From: QZLE01 sp033852135
GTDB lineage: Bacteria; Pseudomonadota; Gammaproteobacteria; QZLD01
Length of the DNA: 64,000 bases
NCBI GenBank assembly: GCA_033852135.1
Contig: JAWSVB010000013.1
Span: 1-64,000, forward strand
Direction of reading: 5' to 3'
Positions 54,726 through 63,802 of the stretch are shown here, piece by piece (position 1 is the first letter of the stretch; every line of letters begins with the position of its first letter). The position numbers and the translations under genes are program-made. The notes below the pieces were generated by a model. It saw nothing but the letters and a program-made list of their open reading frames with translations, searched no databases and was not told where the DNA came from.

Positions 54726-55157
54726 ATGGAAGTTAATGAATTAGACAAAGCTATTGCAATAGCTTGTAAAGCACATGAAGGTCAAGTTGATAAAGCCGGA
54801 CAGCCTTATATTCTGCACCCACTTCGATTGATGCTTAAGTTTATTAATCAGAATGAAAGGATAACAGCTGTGCTACATGATGTTGTCGAGGATAGCGATG
54901 TCTCATTAAAAGATTTAAAGGCAGAAGGTTTTTCAGAAGATATCCTTGAAGCCATTAACTGTCTATCTAAAAAAACTGGTGAGAATTACGATGACTTTAT
55001 ATTGCGCATATCTAAGAACGATTTAGCTAGCGCAGTAAAGATTGAAGATATTAAAGATAATTTAGATGTAACCAGAATTGATAATTTATCTGATGAAGAT
55101 CTAACTAGAATTAAAAAATATCATCGAGCATTAAAGTTTTTAATATCCCGCGGATAA
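54726..55157 (+). CDS. HD-domain protein, RelA/SpoT-hydrolase-like
   Basis: 143 residues, a stand-alone HD_4-type domain. AHEGQVDKAGQPYILHPLRL and AVLHDVVEDSDVS are the signature H...HD segments of SpoT/RSH hydrolases; KIEDIKDNLDVTRIDNL carries the late Asp. There is no synthetase or TGS domain, so a small alarmone hydrolase is possible. Other HD substrates cannot be excluded. Confidence 0.85.
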   Translation: MEVNELDKAIAIACKAHEGQVDKAGQPYILHPLRLMLKFINQNERITAVLHDVVEDSDVSLKDLKAEGFSEDILEAINCLSKKTGENYDDFILRISKNDLASAVKIEDIKDNLDVTRIDNLSDEDLTRIKKYHRALKFLISRG

Positions 55158-55210
55158 CTAATTATTTTTTATCACCACGCTGAGCGTGAAAATGAGATAA
55201 CGGAGAAATC

Positions 55211-55723
55211 ATGCGCAGATTTTTATATGTAGTTATATTTCTGTTGTTAGTTATTGGCGGCATGTTGGTACATGGTTATTGGCATTCTTATACACACAGT
55301 TTTTTTCAAGCTTATATATATCTAGACGACAGGGATAACTTTGATGGCCAAGCCTTATTTTTAAATGCTAAGGGTGAGGAATTAGCCAAAGGAACTGTAA
55401 TCGGTAAGTATCACTATATCAAAATATTGCACCCAGAGCTGGGGGACTGTAATGACATAGGTGATGGAAATTATTCTGAATTAGCAAAAATCACCAGAGA
55501 TGAGTGTTTCAAAAAATACACAGCATGGATATCTTCATGGGCAGGTAATGTTTCTTCAGTTAGCTTGAATATAGAAGATTGTATTATTCATAAAAAACAG
55601 ATTATTACATCCAGAAGAAATAACGGGTGGTACTTATGGTGGTTTCCTTCTGTTCATGTTTTTGGTAAACCATATTCATATTATATTTCACAGATTAAAG
55701 TGCAGCGTAAAGAGTGTAGGTGA
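55211..55723 (+). CDS. Hypothetical membrane-anchored protein
   Basis: 170 residues. Signal anchor about 4-24 (FLYVVIFLLLVIGGMLVHGY), then a soluble beta-rich domain with four Cys (about 80, 98, 123 and 169) that could form two disulphides in the periplasm. GGAG precedes the ATG; 53 bases after the HD gene, so possibly co-transcribed. Not recognised. Confidence 0.7.
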   Translation: MRRFLYVVIFLLLVIGGMLVHGYWHSYTHSFFQAYIYLDDRDNFDGQALFLNAKGEELAKGTVIGKYHYIKILHPELGDCNDIGDGNYSELAKITRDECFKKYTAWISSWAGNVSSVSLNIEDCIIHKKQIITSRRNNGWYLWWFPSVHVFGKPYSYYISQIKVQRKECR

Positions 55724-55823
55724 ATCTTATTACCTAAAATAAAGTTGGAATATATTGCCTAATGTCATCTGGTTAAGTATTGTTATTTATCGTGAATGGA
55801 ACTTGTTTTTATGGGATTAAAAA

Positions 55824-56468
55824 ATGACTGTATATTTTAAATTTAAGAAAGATGACTCTCATATTGTAGAAAATCTATCTTCTCAGGAGATAACAAAAAT
55901 AATTAAGACTCAAATAAGGGCAGATTATGAGTTTTCTTTTCATACTATGCATGAAAGCGGCTGGCCGGTTTATATTATTGAAAGTGGTAAAAGGGGAGTT
56001 CGTAACCGCCCTAAAATTAATCTCAAAGATAAAGAAAGTTACCAAGCAGTTATTTTATCAGGTGATTTTGATCAATCTAAAGTAGGGCAAGAGGCAAAAG
56101 ATGTTGTAGTTGCTAACTGGGTAATTTTCCAAAAGTTAGCAAAATTATATTATGAAGGAAGTGAGACTGTCTCAACTCGAATAAACTTTAATGTTTTACC
56201 TAAGGCTTTTTTTACTTGTAATAATCCTCAATGCTCTAATGGATTTAAAAAGCAAGGTGGTCGTCCATATACAGTTGTTTTTAGTACCAAGTACATTAAA
56301 CAGCAACACATCCAATTTATTAATATTTCTGGAGGTATCTCTAAAGAATCTAATGTTGAGCATACTGCATTTAAATGTGTGAAGTGCGATTGGCCATTAA
56401 ACTTGACCAAAGATTTAATCAGCAGTGATTTAACCCATGGTCATGTAATATACGTAGATAATTATTAA
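55824..56468 (+). CDS. Hypothetical protein with C-terminal zinc ribbon
   Basis: 214 residues, soluble. The C-terminal third has a split Cys motif, CNNPQC and later CVKCDWPL, as in a zinc ribbon. The N-terminal ~130 residues are unrecognised, with Trp and several conserved-looking aromatic residues (ESGWPVYIIESGKRG). The upstream leader is weak (GGGATT). It faces the CNNM-type gene convergently, 24 bases apart. Confidence 0.65.
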   Translation: MTVYFKFKKDDSHIVENLSSQEITKIIKTQIRADYEFSFHTMHESGWPVYIIESGKRGVRNRPKINLKDKESYQAVILSGDFDQSKVGQEAKDVVVANWVIFQKLAKLYYEGSETVSTRINFNVLPKAFFTCNNPQCSNGFKKQGGRPYTVVFSTKYIKQQHIQFINISGGISKESNVEHTAFKCVKCDWPLNLTKDLISSDLTHGHVIYVDNY

Positions 56469-56492
56469 ATAATTGGCGCTAGAAATTAGGCT

Positions 56493-57542
56493 TTATTTCC
56501 AAACTTTAAAACCTCTTTTTAGCGCCTTTTTTACCCAATTCTTCTTTGCTAGTCGCTGCATATCTTCAGTTTTATCACTCTCATCTATGATCTCAAGACC
56601 GAGCAGGGTTTCAAATAGATCTTCCATGGTTATTATCCCTTCCACGGTGCCATATTCGTCCACAACCAACATGATCTGTGCGCTTTGACGTAACATCTCA
56701 CTAAACACATGGGATAAAGATGATGTGTTGAGTAGCGCCCCTATATTTCTATGGTAATTTTTTAGCGTACTTTTATTGTTGCCTCGTGCTTGGGCTAGTA
56801 AAAGATCGCTGCGAATCACAAAACCATTTATATCTTCTTTATCTTTGCCATACACCAAAATTCTAGAGAAGGGTGATTGGTCGTATTTGTGAAAAAACTC
56901 CTCTACTAATAAGTTTTCTGAAAGAGCAAAAACAACTGTTCTTGGTGTCATTGCGCTTTCAACATTTGTCTCTTTAAGGAGTAATAAATTTTTCAGTATT
57001 TTTGATTCTTCATCCGCTATCTGTCCCTCTTTTGCGCTGAGTTCAGCCATGGCTGAAAACTCATCTCGACTAAAGCCAGTTAATGAGCTCTCTCTTACCA
57101 TACCGCGGGTAATAATTTCAGATAACCAAACAAAAGGGTGTAATAGCCAGGTAATAAATCTAAGACCAATAGCTGTAGCAGGAGCCAACTCTTTCCAATA
57201 GCTTGCTCCTATGGTTTTAGGGATGATCTCAGAGAAGATTAGTATTAATAAAGTTAAAACAGCCGATGCAACGCCGACATAGGCGTTACCAAATACAGCA
57301 GCTGCTTGCGCACCAGCTCCAGCTGCACCAATTGTATGGGCAATAGTATTTAAGGTTAAAATAGCAGCAAGAGGCTTATTGATATCAGATTTAAATCTTT
57401 TAAGTGTGGCGCCAGTGGTCTTATGTTCTTTCTCCAGCACAGTTATATAGGGCATGGTAACGCTTAATAAAACCGCCTCGGCAATAGAGCAGAGGAAGGA
57501 GAATATAAGAGCAACCAAAACATAAATAATAAGTAGAATCAT
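56493..57542 (-). CDS. CNNM/CorB-type membrane protein (DUF21-CBS)
   Basis: 349 residues. A DUF21 transmembrane domain (about 1-185, with three to four spans) precedes a pair of CBS domains (about 200-325: AMTPRTVVFALSE, ILVYGKDKEDINGFVIRSDLL, VVDEYGTVEGIITMEDLFETLLG). The C-terminal CorC_HlyC domain is missing, as in short homologues. The family moves or senses Mg2+ (or Co2+). Homologues are sometimes misnamed hemolysins. Confidence 0.88.
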   Translation of the reverse strand: MILLIIYVLVALIFSFLCSIAEAVLLSVTMPYITVLEKEHKTTGATLKRFKSDINKPLAAILTLNTIAHTIGAAGAGAQAAAVFGNAYVGVASAVLTLLILIFSEIIPKTIGASYWKELAPATAIGLRFITWLLHPFVWLSEIITRGMVRESSLTGFSRDEFSAMAELSAKEGQIADEESKILKNLLLLKETNVESAMTPRTVVFALSENLLVEEFFHKYDQSPFSRILVYGKDKEDINGFVIRSDLLLAQARGNNKSTLKNYHRNIGALLNTSSLSHVFSEMLRQSAQIMLVVDEYGTVEGIITMEDLFETLLGLEIIDESDKTEDMQRLAKKNWVKKALKRGFKVWK

Positions 57543-57752
57543 ATTTTATTTGTTTATCCCAAGTTGGTGATGAATACATTTACTACTAATTTTAGCTGTT
57601 AAGAATAGTTAATACCATTCATAAGAATTTAATATCCTTACCACTTATGGATATTTAGATAACTCAGATTATGGGAGTCATAGCTAAATCTAAGTTTGGC
57701 ATAATTAAAATCATGAGTTATTGTTAGCCTTTAAACTCCACGGTCATCAAAC

Positions 57753-58235
57753 TTGAAAAAAAATCTAATCACAAAAAAAGGGTTCGATGCTCTAAAAAAA
57801 GAGCTGGATCACCTTTGGCGAGTAAAAAGGCCAGACACTACCAAGAAAGTTGCTTGGGCTGCTTCTCTTGGGGATCGCAGTGAGAATGCAGATTATATTT
57901 ATAATAAAAAGCTATTAAGAGAGATTGATCGTCGAGTACGTTTTTTGCGCAAGCGTCTGGATGATCTGCGAGTCGTTGAATATTCACCCGAGCAAGAGGG
58001 TAAGGTTTATTTTGGAGCCTGGGTGGAGATCGAGAACGAAGATGGAGAGCAGAAGCGCTTTCAGGTTGTCGGTATCGATGAGATCTATATGGATAAAATG
58101 AATTTTATCTCCATAGTCTCCCCAATGGCCTCAGCATTATTGCAGAAAGAGGTTGATGATGAAGTGGTAGTAAAAACACCGGATGGCGATGCAGCTTGGT
58201 TTATTAATAAAATTGAGTATGAGAAGAGTAAGTAA
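57753..58235 (+). CDS. greB: Transcript cleavage factor GreB
   Basis: 160 residues from a TTG start (57753); there is no closer ATG. It rescues backtracked RNA polymerase. The N-terminal coiled-coil has the catalytic acidic tip LGDRSENADY and the GreB-specific RLDDLRVVEYSPEQEGKVYFGAWVEIE; a C-terminal FKBP-like domain follows. The TTG start and weak Shine-Dalgarno imply low translation. Confidence 0.93.
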   Translation: MKKNLITKKGFDALKKELDHLWRVKRPDTTKKVAWAASLGDRSENADYIYNKKLLREIDRRVRFLRKRLDDLRVVEYSPEQEGKVYFGAWVEIENEDGEQKRFQVVGIDEIYMDKMNFISIVSPMASALLQKEVDDEVVVKTPDGDAAWFINKIEYEKSK

Positions 58236-58252
58236 ATTATTTTAAATAAAAA

Positions 58253-58276
58253 AAGGGCGAAAGATTTCTCGCCCTT
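58253..58276. terminator. Bidirectional terminator behind greB
   Basis: AAGGGCGA and TCGCCCTT form an 8-base stem, extended by an inner GAAA/TTTC pairing, with A-run and T-rich flanks. It sits between the convergent greB and YebC-family genes. Confidence 0.85.
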
Positions 58277-58303
58277 GTATAAGCATATTCTATTAACTAT
58301 TTG

Positions 58304-59023
58304 CTATTCACAATCAGCATCATGATAAACGTTTTGCACATCATCATTATCGTTTAGTAATTCAATTAGTTTATCCAGAGTATCAACATCATCACCAGAA
58401 ATAGGGGTAGAGTTTTTTGGAACAAACTGTACTTCATCCACTTCAAATTCAACTTCACCAAATGTTGCTTCTATTGATTGTTTAGCCTTGTGATGTTCAG
58501 TGTGTGGTACAAATACTGATATCTTGCCATCTTCACATTCAATATCGGTAACATCAACATCAGCTTCCATAAGAGCTTCTAAAGCAGTATCTTCATCATC
58601 ACCAGCAAACACCATGATCGCAGAGTGATCGAACATGTGGCTGACACTGCCCTCGGCACCAAGCTTGCACTTGGCTTTATTAAAGCAAGTGCGCACGTCG
58701 TTAAAAGTACGAGTAGGGTTGTCAGTAAGGCACTCCACAATCACCATGCTGCCACCAGGGCCAAAACCCTCGTAACGAGCAAGAGCAAAATCTTCACCGC
58801 CACCACCTTTGGCTTTATTAATAGCTTTATCAATAACATGAGATGGTACTTGGTCTTTCTTCGCCTTATCAATCAAACTGCGTAAGGTCAGGTTGCCTGA
58901 TGGATCAGTACCCCCAGATTTGGCGCTTACATAGATCTCTCTTCCATATTTACTATAAACCTTGGCTTTCATATCCGAGGTTTTTGCCATGGATTCTTTG
59001 CGGTTTTGATAGGCTCTGCCCAT
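58304..59023 (-). CDS. YebC/PmpR-family DNA-binding regulator (YeeN-like)
   Basis: 239 residues. The N-terminal MGRAYQNRKESMAKTSDMKAKVYSKYGREIYVSAKSGG and the GGSMVIVECLTDNPTRTFNDVRTCFNKAKCKLG segment identify the YebC/TACO1 family; the RAYQNRK start points to the YeeN subgroup. Members are reported as transcription regulators or as helpers of translation at poly-proline; the role here is open. GGGAGC precedes the ATG. Confidence 0.9.
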   Translation of the reverse strand: MGRAYQNRKESMAKTSDMKAKVYSKYGREIYVSAKSGGTDPSGNLTLRSLIDKAKKDQVPSHVIDKAINKAKGGGGEDFALARYEGFGPGGSMVIVECLTDNPTRTFNDVRTCFNKAKCKLGAEGSVSHMFDHSAIMVFAGDDEDTALEALMEADVDVTDIECEDGKISVFVPHTEHHKAKQSIEATFGEVEFEVDEVQFVPKNSTPISGDDVDTLDKLIELLNDNDDVQNVYHDADCE

Positions 59024-59239
59024 TTTCGGCGCTCCCTGAAATATTATTGATAAAGTTAGTATTGATACGTTGGGGGTGATTTTACAGATAAATCACCAGA
59101 TGGGGAATCAGAAATAAAGAGTATTAATAGAAACTGCACAGAACAATAAAAAGCATATTTATACATAAACCATATGAATAACTGACTTAATTATTATGAA
59201 TAGTTGTTGCTCTATAAGGCTTTGCGGCAGATTTCAAAA

Positions 59240-59275
59240 AATCACAATTAATTTCATTTAAGGTGAATTGTGATT
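59240..59275. promoter_or_regulatory. Inverted repeat upstream of the flavoprotein gene
   Basis: AATCACAATT and AATTGTGATT are perfect 10-base complements, 16 bases apart, 112 bases before the ATG at 59387. It may be a regulator site or a leader hairpin. The rest of the 363-base gap (59024-59386) shows nothing else. Confidence 0.5.
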
Positions 59276-59386
59276 GCTTTCATACTAGATGGTATCTTGT
59301 TGAGGTAAAGTATTATTCATAGGTTCTAACTATAAAAGCAATTATATGCAGAAGACTTATCTATATATGATTTACGGAGAAAAGTT

Positions 59387-59998
59387 ATGTCGTTAAAGGT
59401 TCTCGCTATTTCTGGCAGCCCTCGCACAGAAAGCAACACCGAATATTTTACTAAATACACTTTAGATCGTATTCAGTCACAAGGGGTTGATACAGAGCTT
59501 GTAAATATACGAGATAAAAATGTCCAGCCATGTGTAGGGTGTTATAAATGTTCAGAGAATGCGGAGTGTGCGCAAAAAGATGATTTTGATGAAATGTTTC
59601 AAAAGATGATGCAAGCAGATGGAATTATTTTAGGCTCCCCTGTATATCATGGCGCAGTTACGCCTCAGCTGAAGGCGCTATTAGATCGGGCAGGGTTTCT
59701 TAGCCGCTGGGTAGCTAACAAAATGGGGAGTGAATACAACTTTAGCTCATCCGTTTTCTCTAAAAAAGTTGGTGCAGCAATCACCGTTGCCAGAAGGGCT
59801 GGGTATATGACTGCATTTTCTGAGCTGCTACTTTGGTATACCGTAAATGACATTATCGTCGTAGGCTCAGGATATTGGTCAATGGGGATTGCAGGTAAGG
59901 GTGGCACAGTTAATGCCGAAGAAGATGCAGAGGGTCTTTTAACCTTAGATCACCTTGCCGATAATATGGTGCATGTAGTTACTCAATTACAAAAATAG
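59387..59998 (+). CDS. NADPH-dependent FMN reductase-family protein
   Basis: 203 residues with a flavodoxin-like fold: ISGSPRTESNTEYF binds the FMN phosphate, and GSPVYHGAVTPQLKALLDR forms the second FMN loop. A CVGCYKCSENAEC segment (about 49-61) resembles the Cys motif of iron-sulfur flavoproteins; with four Cys it could bind a cluster. Electron donor and acceptor are unknown. GGAG lies upstream. Confidence 0.88.
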   Translation: MSLKVLAISGSPRTESNTEYFTKYTLDRIQSQGVDTELVNIRDKNVQPCVGCYKCSENAECAQKDDFDEMFQKMMQADGIILGSPVYHGAVTPQLKALLDRAGFLSRWVANKMGSEYNFSSSVFSKKVGAAITVARRAGYMTAFSELLLWYTVNDIIVVGSGYWSMGIAGKGGTVNAEEDAEGLLTLDHLADNMVHVVTQLQK

Positions 59999-60217
59999 TA
60001 TTTTTCAAGAAATAAACTATATACATTGCTGATTTTTGACTCCACCTGCTTTCATATAAGGTTAATCAAATGCCGTGCACCATGAGGTTAACGATAAATT
60101 CAAATTGATATTAAATAGTGATACTCATATCACTATTTTCCCCTTCAACTCATTTAAACTCCCATTTGGTATCTATACTAAATAGAACCGTATTCTTAAC
60201 TGAAAAAAGTCACCAAT

Positions 60218-62206
60218 ATGAAAATAAAATTCTTGATTATCCCATTATTACTCTCAGTGATCTCGCCTAGCATTTTTGCTACAGAGATCCTTGAAGAGTG
60301 TTCAGGTAAACCGCGCAAAGTTTTAGATGCTCTTATAGAGGCAACAGGGGCACTTAAATGTACTAAATGTTCAGGATCTGATGGTGCAGCAGCATGGTTC
60401 AATACTGTAAGGGGATCCTGCTTTTGGAAGGTTGGAAAAGGTTATGTACAAGGATCATTTTCCAGCAATGTTAATGACCCTACTATGGATGGATTAGAAA
60501 CCACAGATCAGTTTAAAAGCTATATTGAAGCTGGTGGTTTTTTTACCGAATCTAAACAATATATGAGCGATGGGGGAGGTAAAAAGCTTTATGATTACCA
60601 AACAATTACTGGTACTTGTGAAGTTAACCCAGAATTCGAGGTTATGCCCTATATAAGATTCGGTGCTAGTACATATAACCATAAGGATGTTCCATTTTCT
60701 CATATAGCTTCAAAAACCAAGGCAATCTACAGAGCATTTGTTTCAAATGGAATATGTGTACCTTTTGATGAAGCAGAAATAAATTTTACCGAGTTTGATA
60801 AAAAGTATGGGCTTGGTGATGCAGGTGTTAGTGATGCAGTTGATAGTGAAGATGACCAAGAACTCGGGGCCTGCTACAACTATAGAAAAGATGGCAAAGA
60901 AGAGGGGATCGACTGCGGTGGTGACTGCGATGAATGCAAAACTCGAATCCAGTTGGATAAAGAGGAGTTTGTTGGAAACTTCAATGGCAAGGATTCAATT
61001 GTTATAAGCGGCAGGGTGGTTAAAAGGCAACACCATAAAGAGGAAAAAAATCCCGGTATTCCAAATGCGCAAGTAACAGCCCAAGGTTGGGGTCGAGGCG
61101 CAGCGGCTAAAATCAAGTCACAATCCACAAAGACTGATAAAAACGGAAAGTTTAAGTTTAAAATCACTCTTCCTAAATATGCTAAACGCGATAAGTTAAA
61201 GGGTAAGAAGGTAGGCATTAGAATCAGCTCTAAACACAAACATGAGTATGTTCTAGTTAATCAGACCCAATCCGCCCCACAGATAATCAATTTTAAAAAG
61301 CGTACAGAAAAGCCGATGGGGGATAACAGTTGGGGTACATTTACCTTAGAGGTGATAGATGCGGAAGAGGATGTAAAGAATATTGAAATCTATGCACCTG
61401 CCGGAATGTTGCAATGGAAAAAAACCAATCAAGGAAGTAAGGATGGTTTTAAACCAGTAAGGCTTGAAACTAAATACAGTAAAGATGGTTATCAATTTGG
61501 GTGGTATGCACCACCAATGAGTATTAACTTTGATGTAAGCTTCTGGCAAAAGCAAAGAGCAGCATTTATTGGTAGTGATACCGCAGCTATCGGTGCTACC
61601 AAGACAGTTTCGGATGAGCTATTGCGATTTGGCGGTGAAAAGATAGATAAAGCTGCTGAAAATATGACCAATATTATTCAAAACTATCAAAACCAAGGTT
61701 TCTTACTCTCTCCAGAAAAACTTAAAGAGATGAAAAATGTTAAGAGTATCCGTTATGGCAAAGCCCTTGGAGTTTTGGGACGCGTTACTAACGGAGTTAA
61801 GTTTGTAACAGAAGCTAAGAAAACTGTAAAAACTATGGCCGAACATACCCGTGTGATTGTACAAGAAGCAGAAACAGGATCAGAAGGGATGGTGCGCGGC
61901 ATGTTAGTGGCAATGGAAGGGATAGGGATGGTAGAAGCAGGTGCTTCAGCATTTTTGCCTTCCAGTATGCAAGATAACTTCGTGGTCAAGGGTGGTAAAG
62001 CGGTCAAGGATATGACAATTGGGGTAATGATGAAAGGGCTAAAAGGGTCATTGGAATATGCAGCTGATACCTTTGTAGCAGGGCGTGCCAAAGCCAGAAC
62101 CAGGCGCTTCCCAATTATTGCTATAGCTGTTGATAAAGCGGGGCATCGTTCCGAACCGGTAACCTTGCTGGTTGATGTAATTCACTATTCTTCAAAGCCG
62201 GAGTAA
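60218..62206 (+). CDS. Large secreted protein with DCGGxCxxC motif
   Basis: 662 residues. Signal peptide about 1-21 (ending IFATE). The N-terminal ~210 residues are Cys-containing and unrecognised; CYNYRKDGKEEGIDCGGDC-DEC (about 222-243) is a motif known from many secreted proteins of deltaproteobacteria and Bacteroidetes. A carboxypeptidase-regulatory-like beta domain follows (about 262-350). The last ~240 residues are helical with Gly-rich, membrane-active-looking stretches (GSEGMVRGMLVAMEGIGMVEAG). It is four bases short of a second secreted protein, and a tail-sheath gene lies just beyond. Not recognised as a whole. Confidence 0.75.
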   Translation: MKIKFLIIPLLLSVISPSIFATEILEECSGKPRKVLDALIEATGALKCTKCSGSDGAAAWFNTVRGSCFWKVGKGYVQGSFSSNVNDPTMDGLETTDQFKSYIEAGGFFTESKQYMSDGGGKKLYDYQTITGTCEVNPEFEVMPYIRFGASTYNHKDVPFSHIASKTKAIYRAFVSNGICVPFDEAEINFTEFDKKYGLGDAGVSDAVDSEDDQELGACYNYRKDGKEEGIDCGGDCDECKTRIQLDKEEFVGNFNGKDSIVISGRVVKRQHHKEEKNPGIPNAQVTAQGWGRGAAAKIKSQSTKTDKNGKFKFKITLPKYAKRDKLKGKKVGIRISSKHKHEYVLVNQTQSAPQIINFKKRTEKPMGDNSWGTFTLEVIDAEEDVKNIEIYAPAGMLQWKKTNQGSKDGFKPVRLETKYSKDGYQFGWYAPPMSINFDVSFWQKQRAAFIGSDTAAIGATKTVSDELLRFGGEKIDKAAENMTNIIQNYQNQGFLLSPEKLKEMKNVKSIRYGKALGVLGRVTNGVKFVTEAKKTVKTMAEHTRVIVQEAETGSEGMVRGMLVAMEGIGMVEAGASAFLPSSMQDNFVVKGGKAVKDMTIGVMMKGLKGSLEYAADTFVAGRAKARTRRFPIIAIAVDKAGHRSEPVTLLVDVIHYSSKPE

Positions 62207-62278
62207 GCCATGAATATCAATAATAAATTTACTCCAAATCATAATATGAATTACAGCAAGAATTGCGGAGCAAAACGC

Positions 62279-63742
62279 ATGCGATTATTCCAACTCATTT
62301 CAACTACCGTATTCACCTTGATTTTATCTGGTACAAGCTATGCGTATCAGCTAGCTGGTGGTGATAAGCAACAGGCTGACAATGCCATTGCTGTAATAAA
62401 TCAATACTACCAACAAAGTAAAGCTGAAGATTTGCGCGGATATGCTTCACTCTTTGTATTTGTTGATGAACAGCAAATGAGTGAGCGTCTTCAGCTTGCA
62501 GATAGTATCTGGAAAATGTTTGATCTCACAGATTACAGCGTTGAGGTTCAAGAGGCATCGGTATCTCCTCAAGGTGATACAGCTATCATCCGTTATATAG
62601 CTAAAACCACCCTCAAGAATACAAAAGGGGAGCAGAAGCAAACTGCAAATGAGATGATCTGCCTGTTATACCAAATTGAAGGCAACTGGCGCATTGCAGA
62701 TGTAAACTTTGCAGATGGTTTCATGGCTGGAACAGACCGTATGTTAATTGCAGATGGACATGATACTTTCGAGCCCAAAGCTTCTGCTAAAACCCAACCT
62801 GCTACCAAACCAAAAAAATCGCCTAAACCAAAGGTAGCGCCTCAACCTGAGAAAAAGCCTGCCAAAACTGATGCTAGTAACACCAAGGCTTCTAAGCCAA
62901 AAGCAAAGCAGGTTAACAAACAGTCAAATGCAGAGATGTATGAAGATACCCCAAACAAAGTTAAGTTCATTCGTCCGCAAGAGATGCGAATCAAAAAAGA
63001 GGATAGTAAAACTAGATTCATAAATGCAGGTGGTAGTGCTTATATCACCTATGAACCAATGGCATATGAAAGAGATGGCGGCAACTACACCGATAGCTTA
63101 ACCATGTGTAAGTATATACTCGGACAGATGCAAGAGAACTTTCAAGCCAAAATTATAGGTAAAATTGAAAAAGTAAAAGTAGCCGGCCTTAGCGGCCACA
63201 AAGTCCATTTTACTTGGAACATGGATGGCAAACCGCTTGAGCAGATAGAACTTGCCCTAGATGGCGCTGATAAAATATTCACATTAGGGATACTAGCTAC
63301 CCCAAATATGTATAAAAAATATCTGCCGGTATTTGAATCGGCTGTTAACAGCTTCGAGTATCATGGAAAGATTCCAGCAGCAAAAGAGCAATCAGCAAAA
63401 CCAAAAACGGCTGAAAAAGAGGAGAAAGATACAACTCTAATAGCCTTTCCAGACAGAGGTTCAGTAACCGGTATTTTAGGCAAAGATCCTGTTGCAGTTG
63501 TCTTTAATACCGAGAAGACAGCAAAACATATTGTCCAATGCAATACCATGAAGCAAGCTCCAGTAATATTGGTTATGTACGACTCTAAGGGAAACAAAGT
63601 TGATACCAACTATAAAAATGAACGATTATTTAAGGGCTTTAGAGAAGACCTTAAAAAAGGGAATGGGTATTTCTTTTATGTCATTCCCTATAACGATGCA
63701 GATATAGGCAAACCATTTACAGTGCAAGTGTTAACGCAGTAA
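62279..63742 (+). CDS. Secreted protein with NTF2-like domain and Lys/Pro-rich linker
   Basis: 487 residues from ATG 62279, which has GGAG 9 bases upstream and opens directly into a signal peptide (MRLFQLISTTVFTLILSG, ending YAYQ). An in-frame ATG at 62210 would add 23 residues. A SnoaL/NTF2-like domain (about 30-150) is followed by a 70-residue Ala/Lys/Pro linker, then a DUF1795/PsbP-like region (about 225-350; FQAKIIGKIEKVKVAGLSGHKVHF) and a C-terminal beta domain. Possibly translated with the preceding gene. Not recognised as a whole. Confidence 0.75.
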   Translation: MRLFQLISTTVFTLILSGTSYAYQLAGGDKQQADNAIAVINQYYQQSKAEDLRGYASLFVFVDEQQMSERLQLADSIWKMFDLTDYSVEVQEASVSPQGDTAIIRYIAKTTLKNTKGEQKQTANEMICLLYQIEGNWRIADVNFADGFMAGTDRMLIADGHDTFEPKASAKTQPATKPKKSPKPKVAPQPEKKPAKTDASNTKASKPKAKQVNKQSNAEMYEDTPNKVKFIRPQEMRIKKEDSKTRFINAGGSAYITYEPMAYERDGGNYTDSLTMCKYILGQMQENFQAKIIGKIEKVKVAGLSGHKVHFTWNMDGKPLEQIELALDGADKIFTLGILATPNMYKKYLPVFESAVNSFEYHGKIPAAKEQSAKPKTAEKEEKDTTLIAFPDRGSVTGILGKDPVAVVFNTEKTAKHIVQCNTMKQAPVILVMYDSKGNKVDTNYKNERLFKGFREDLKKGNGYFFYVIPYNDADIGKPFTVQVLTQ

Positions 63743-63765
63743 TTGGGGCTAAATTATGACTAATG

Positions 63766-63799
63766 AATTCAGTAGTAAAAACTTTTTTACTACTGAATT
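63766..63799. terminator. Bidirectional terminator
   Basis: Perfect 15-base arms, AATTCAGTAGTAAAA and its complement, with an ACTT loop. It separates the secreted-protein pair from the convergent sheath gene. Confidence 0.85.
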
Positions 63800-63802
63800 A
63801 TT

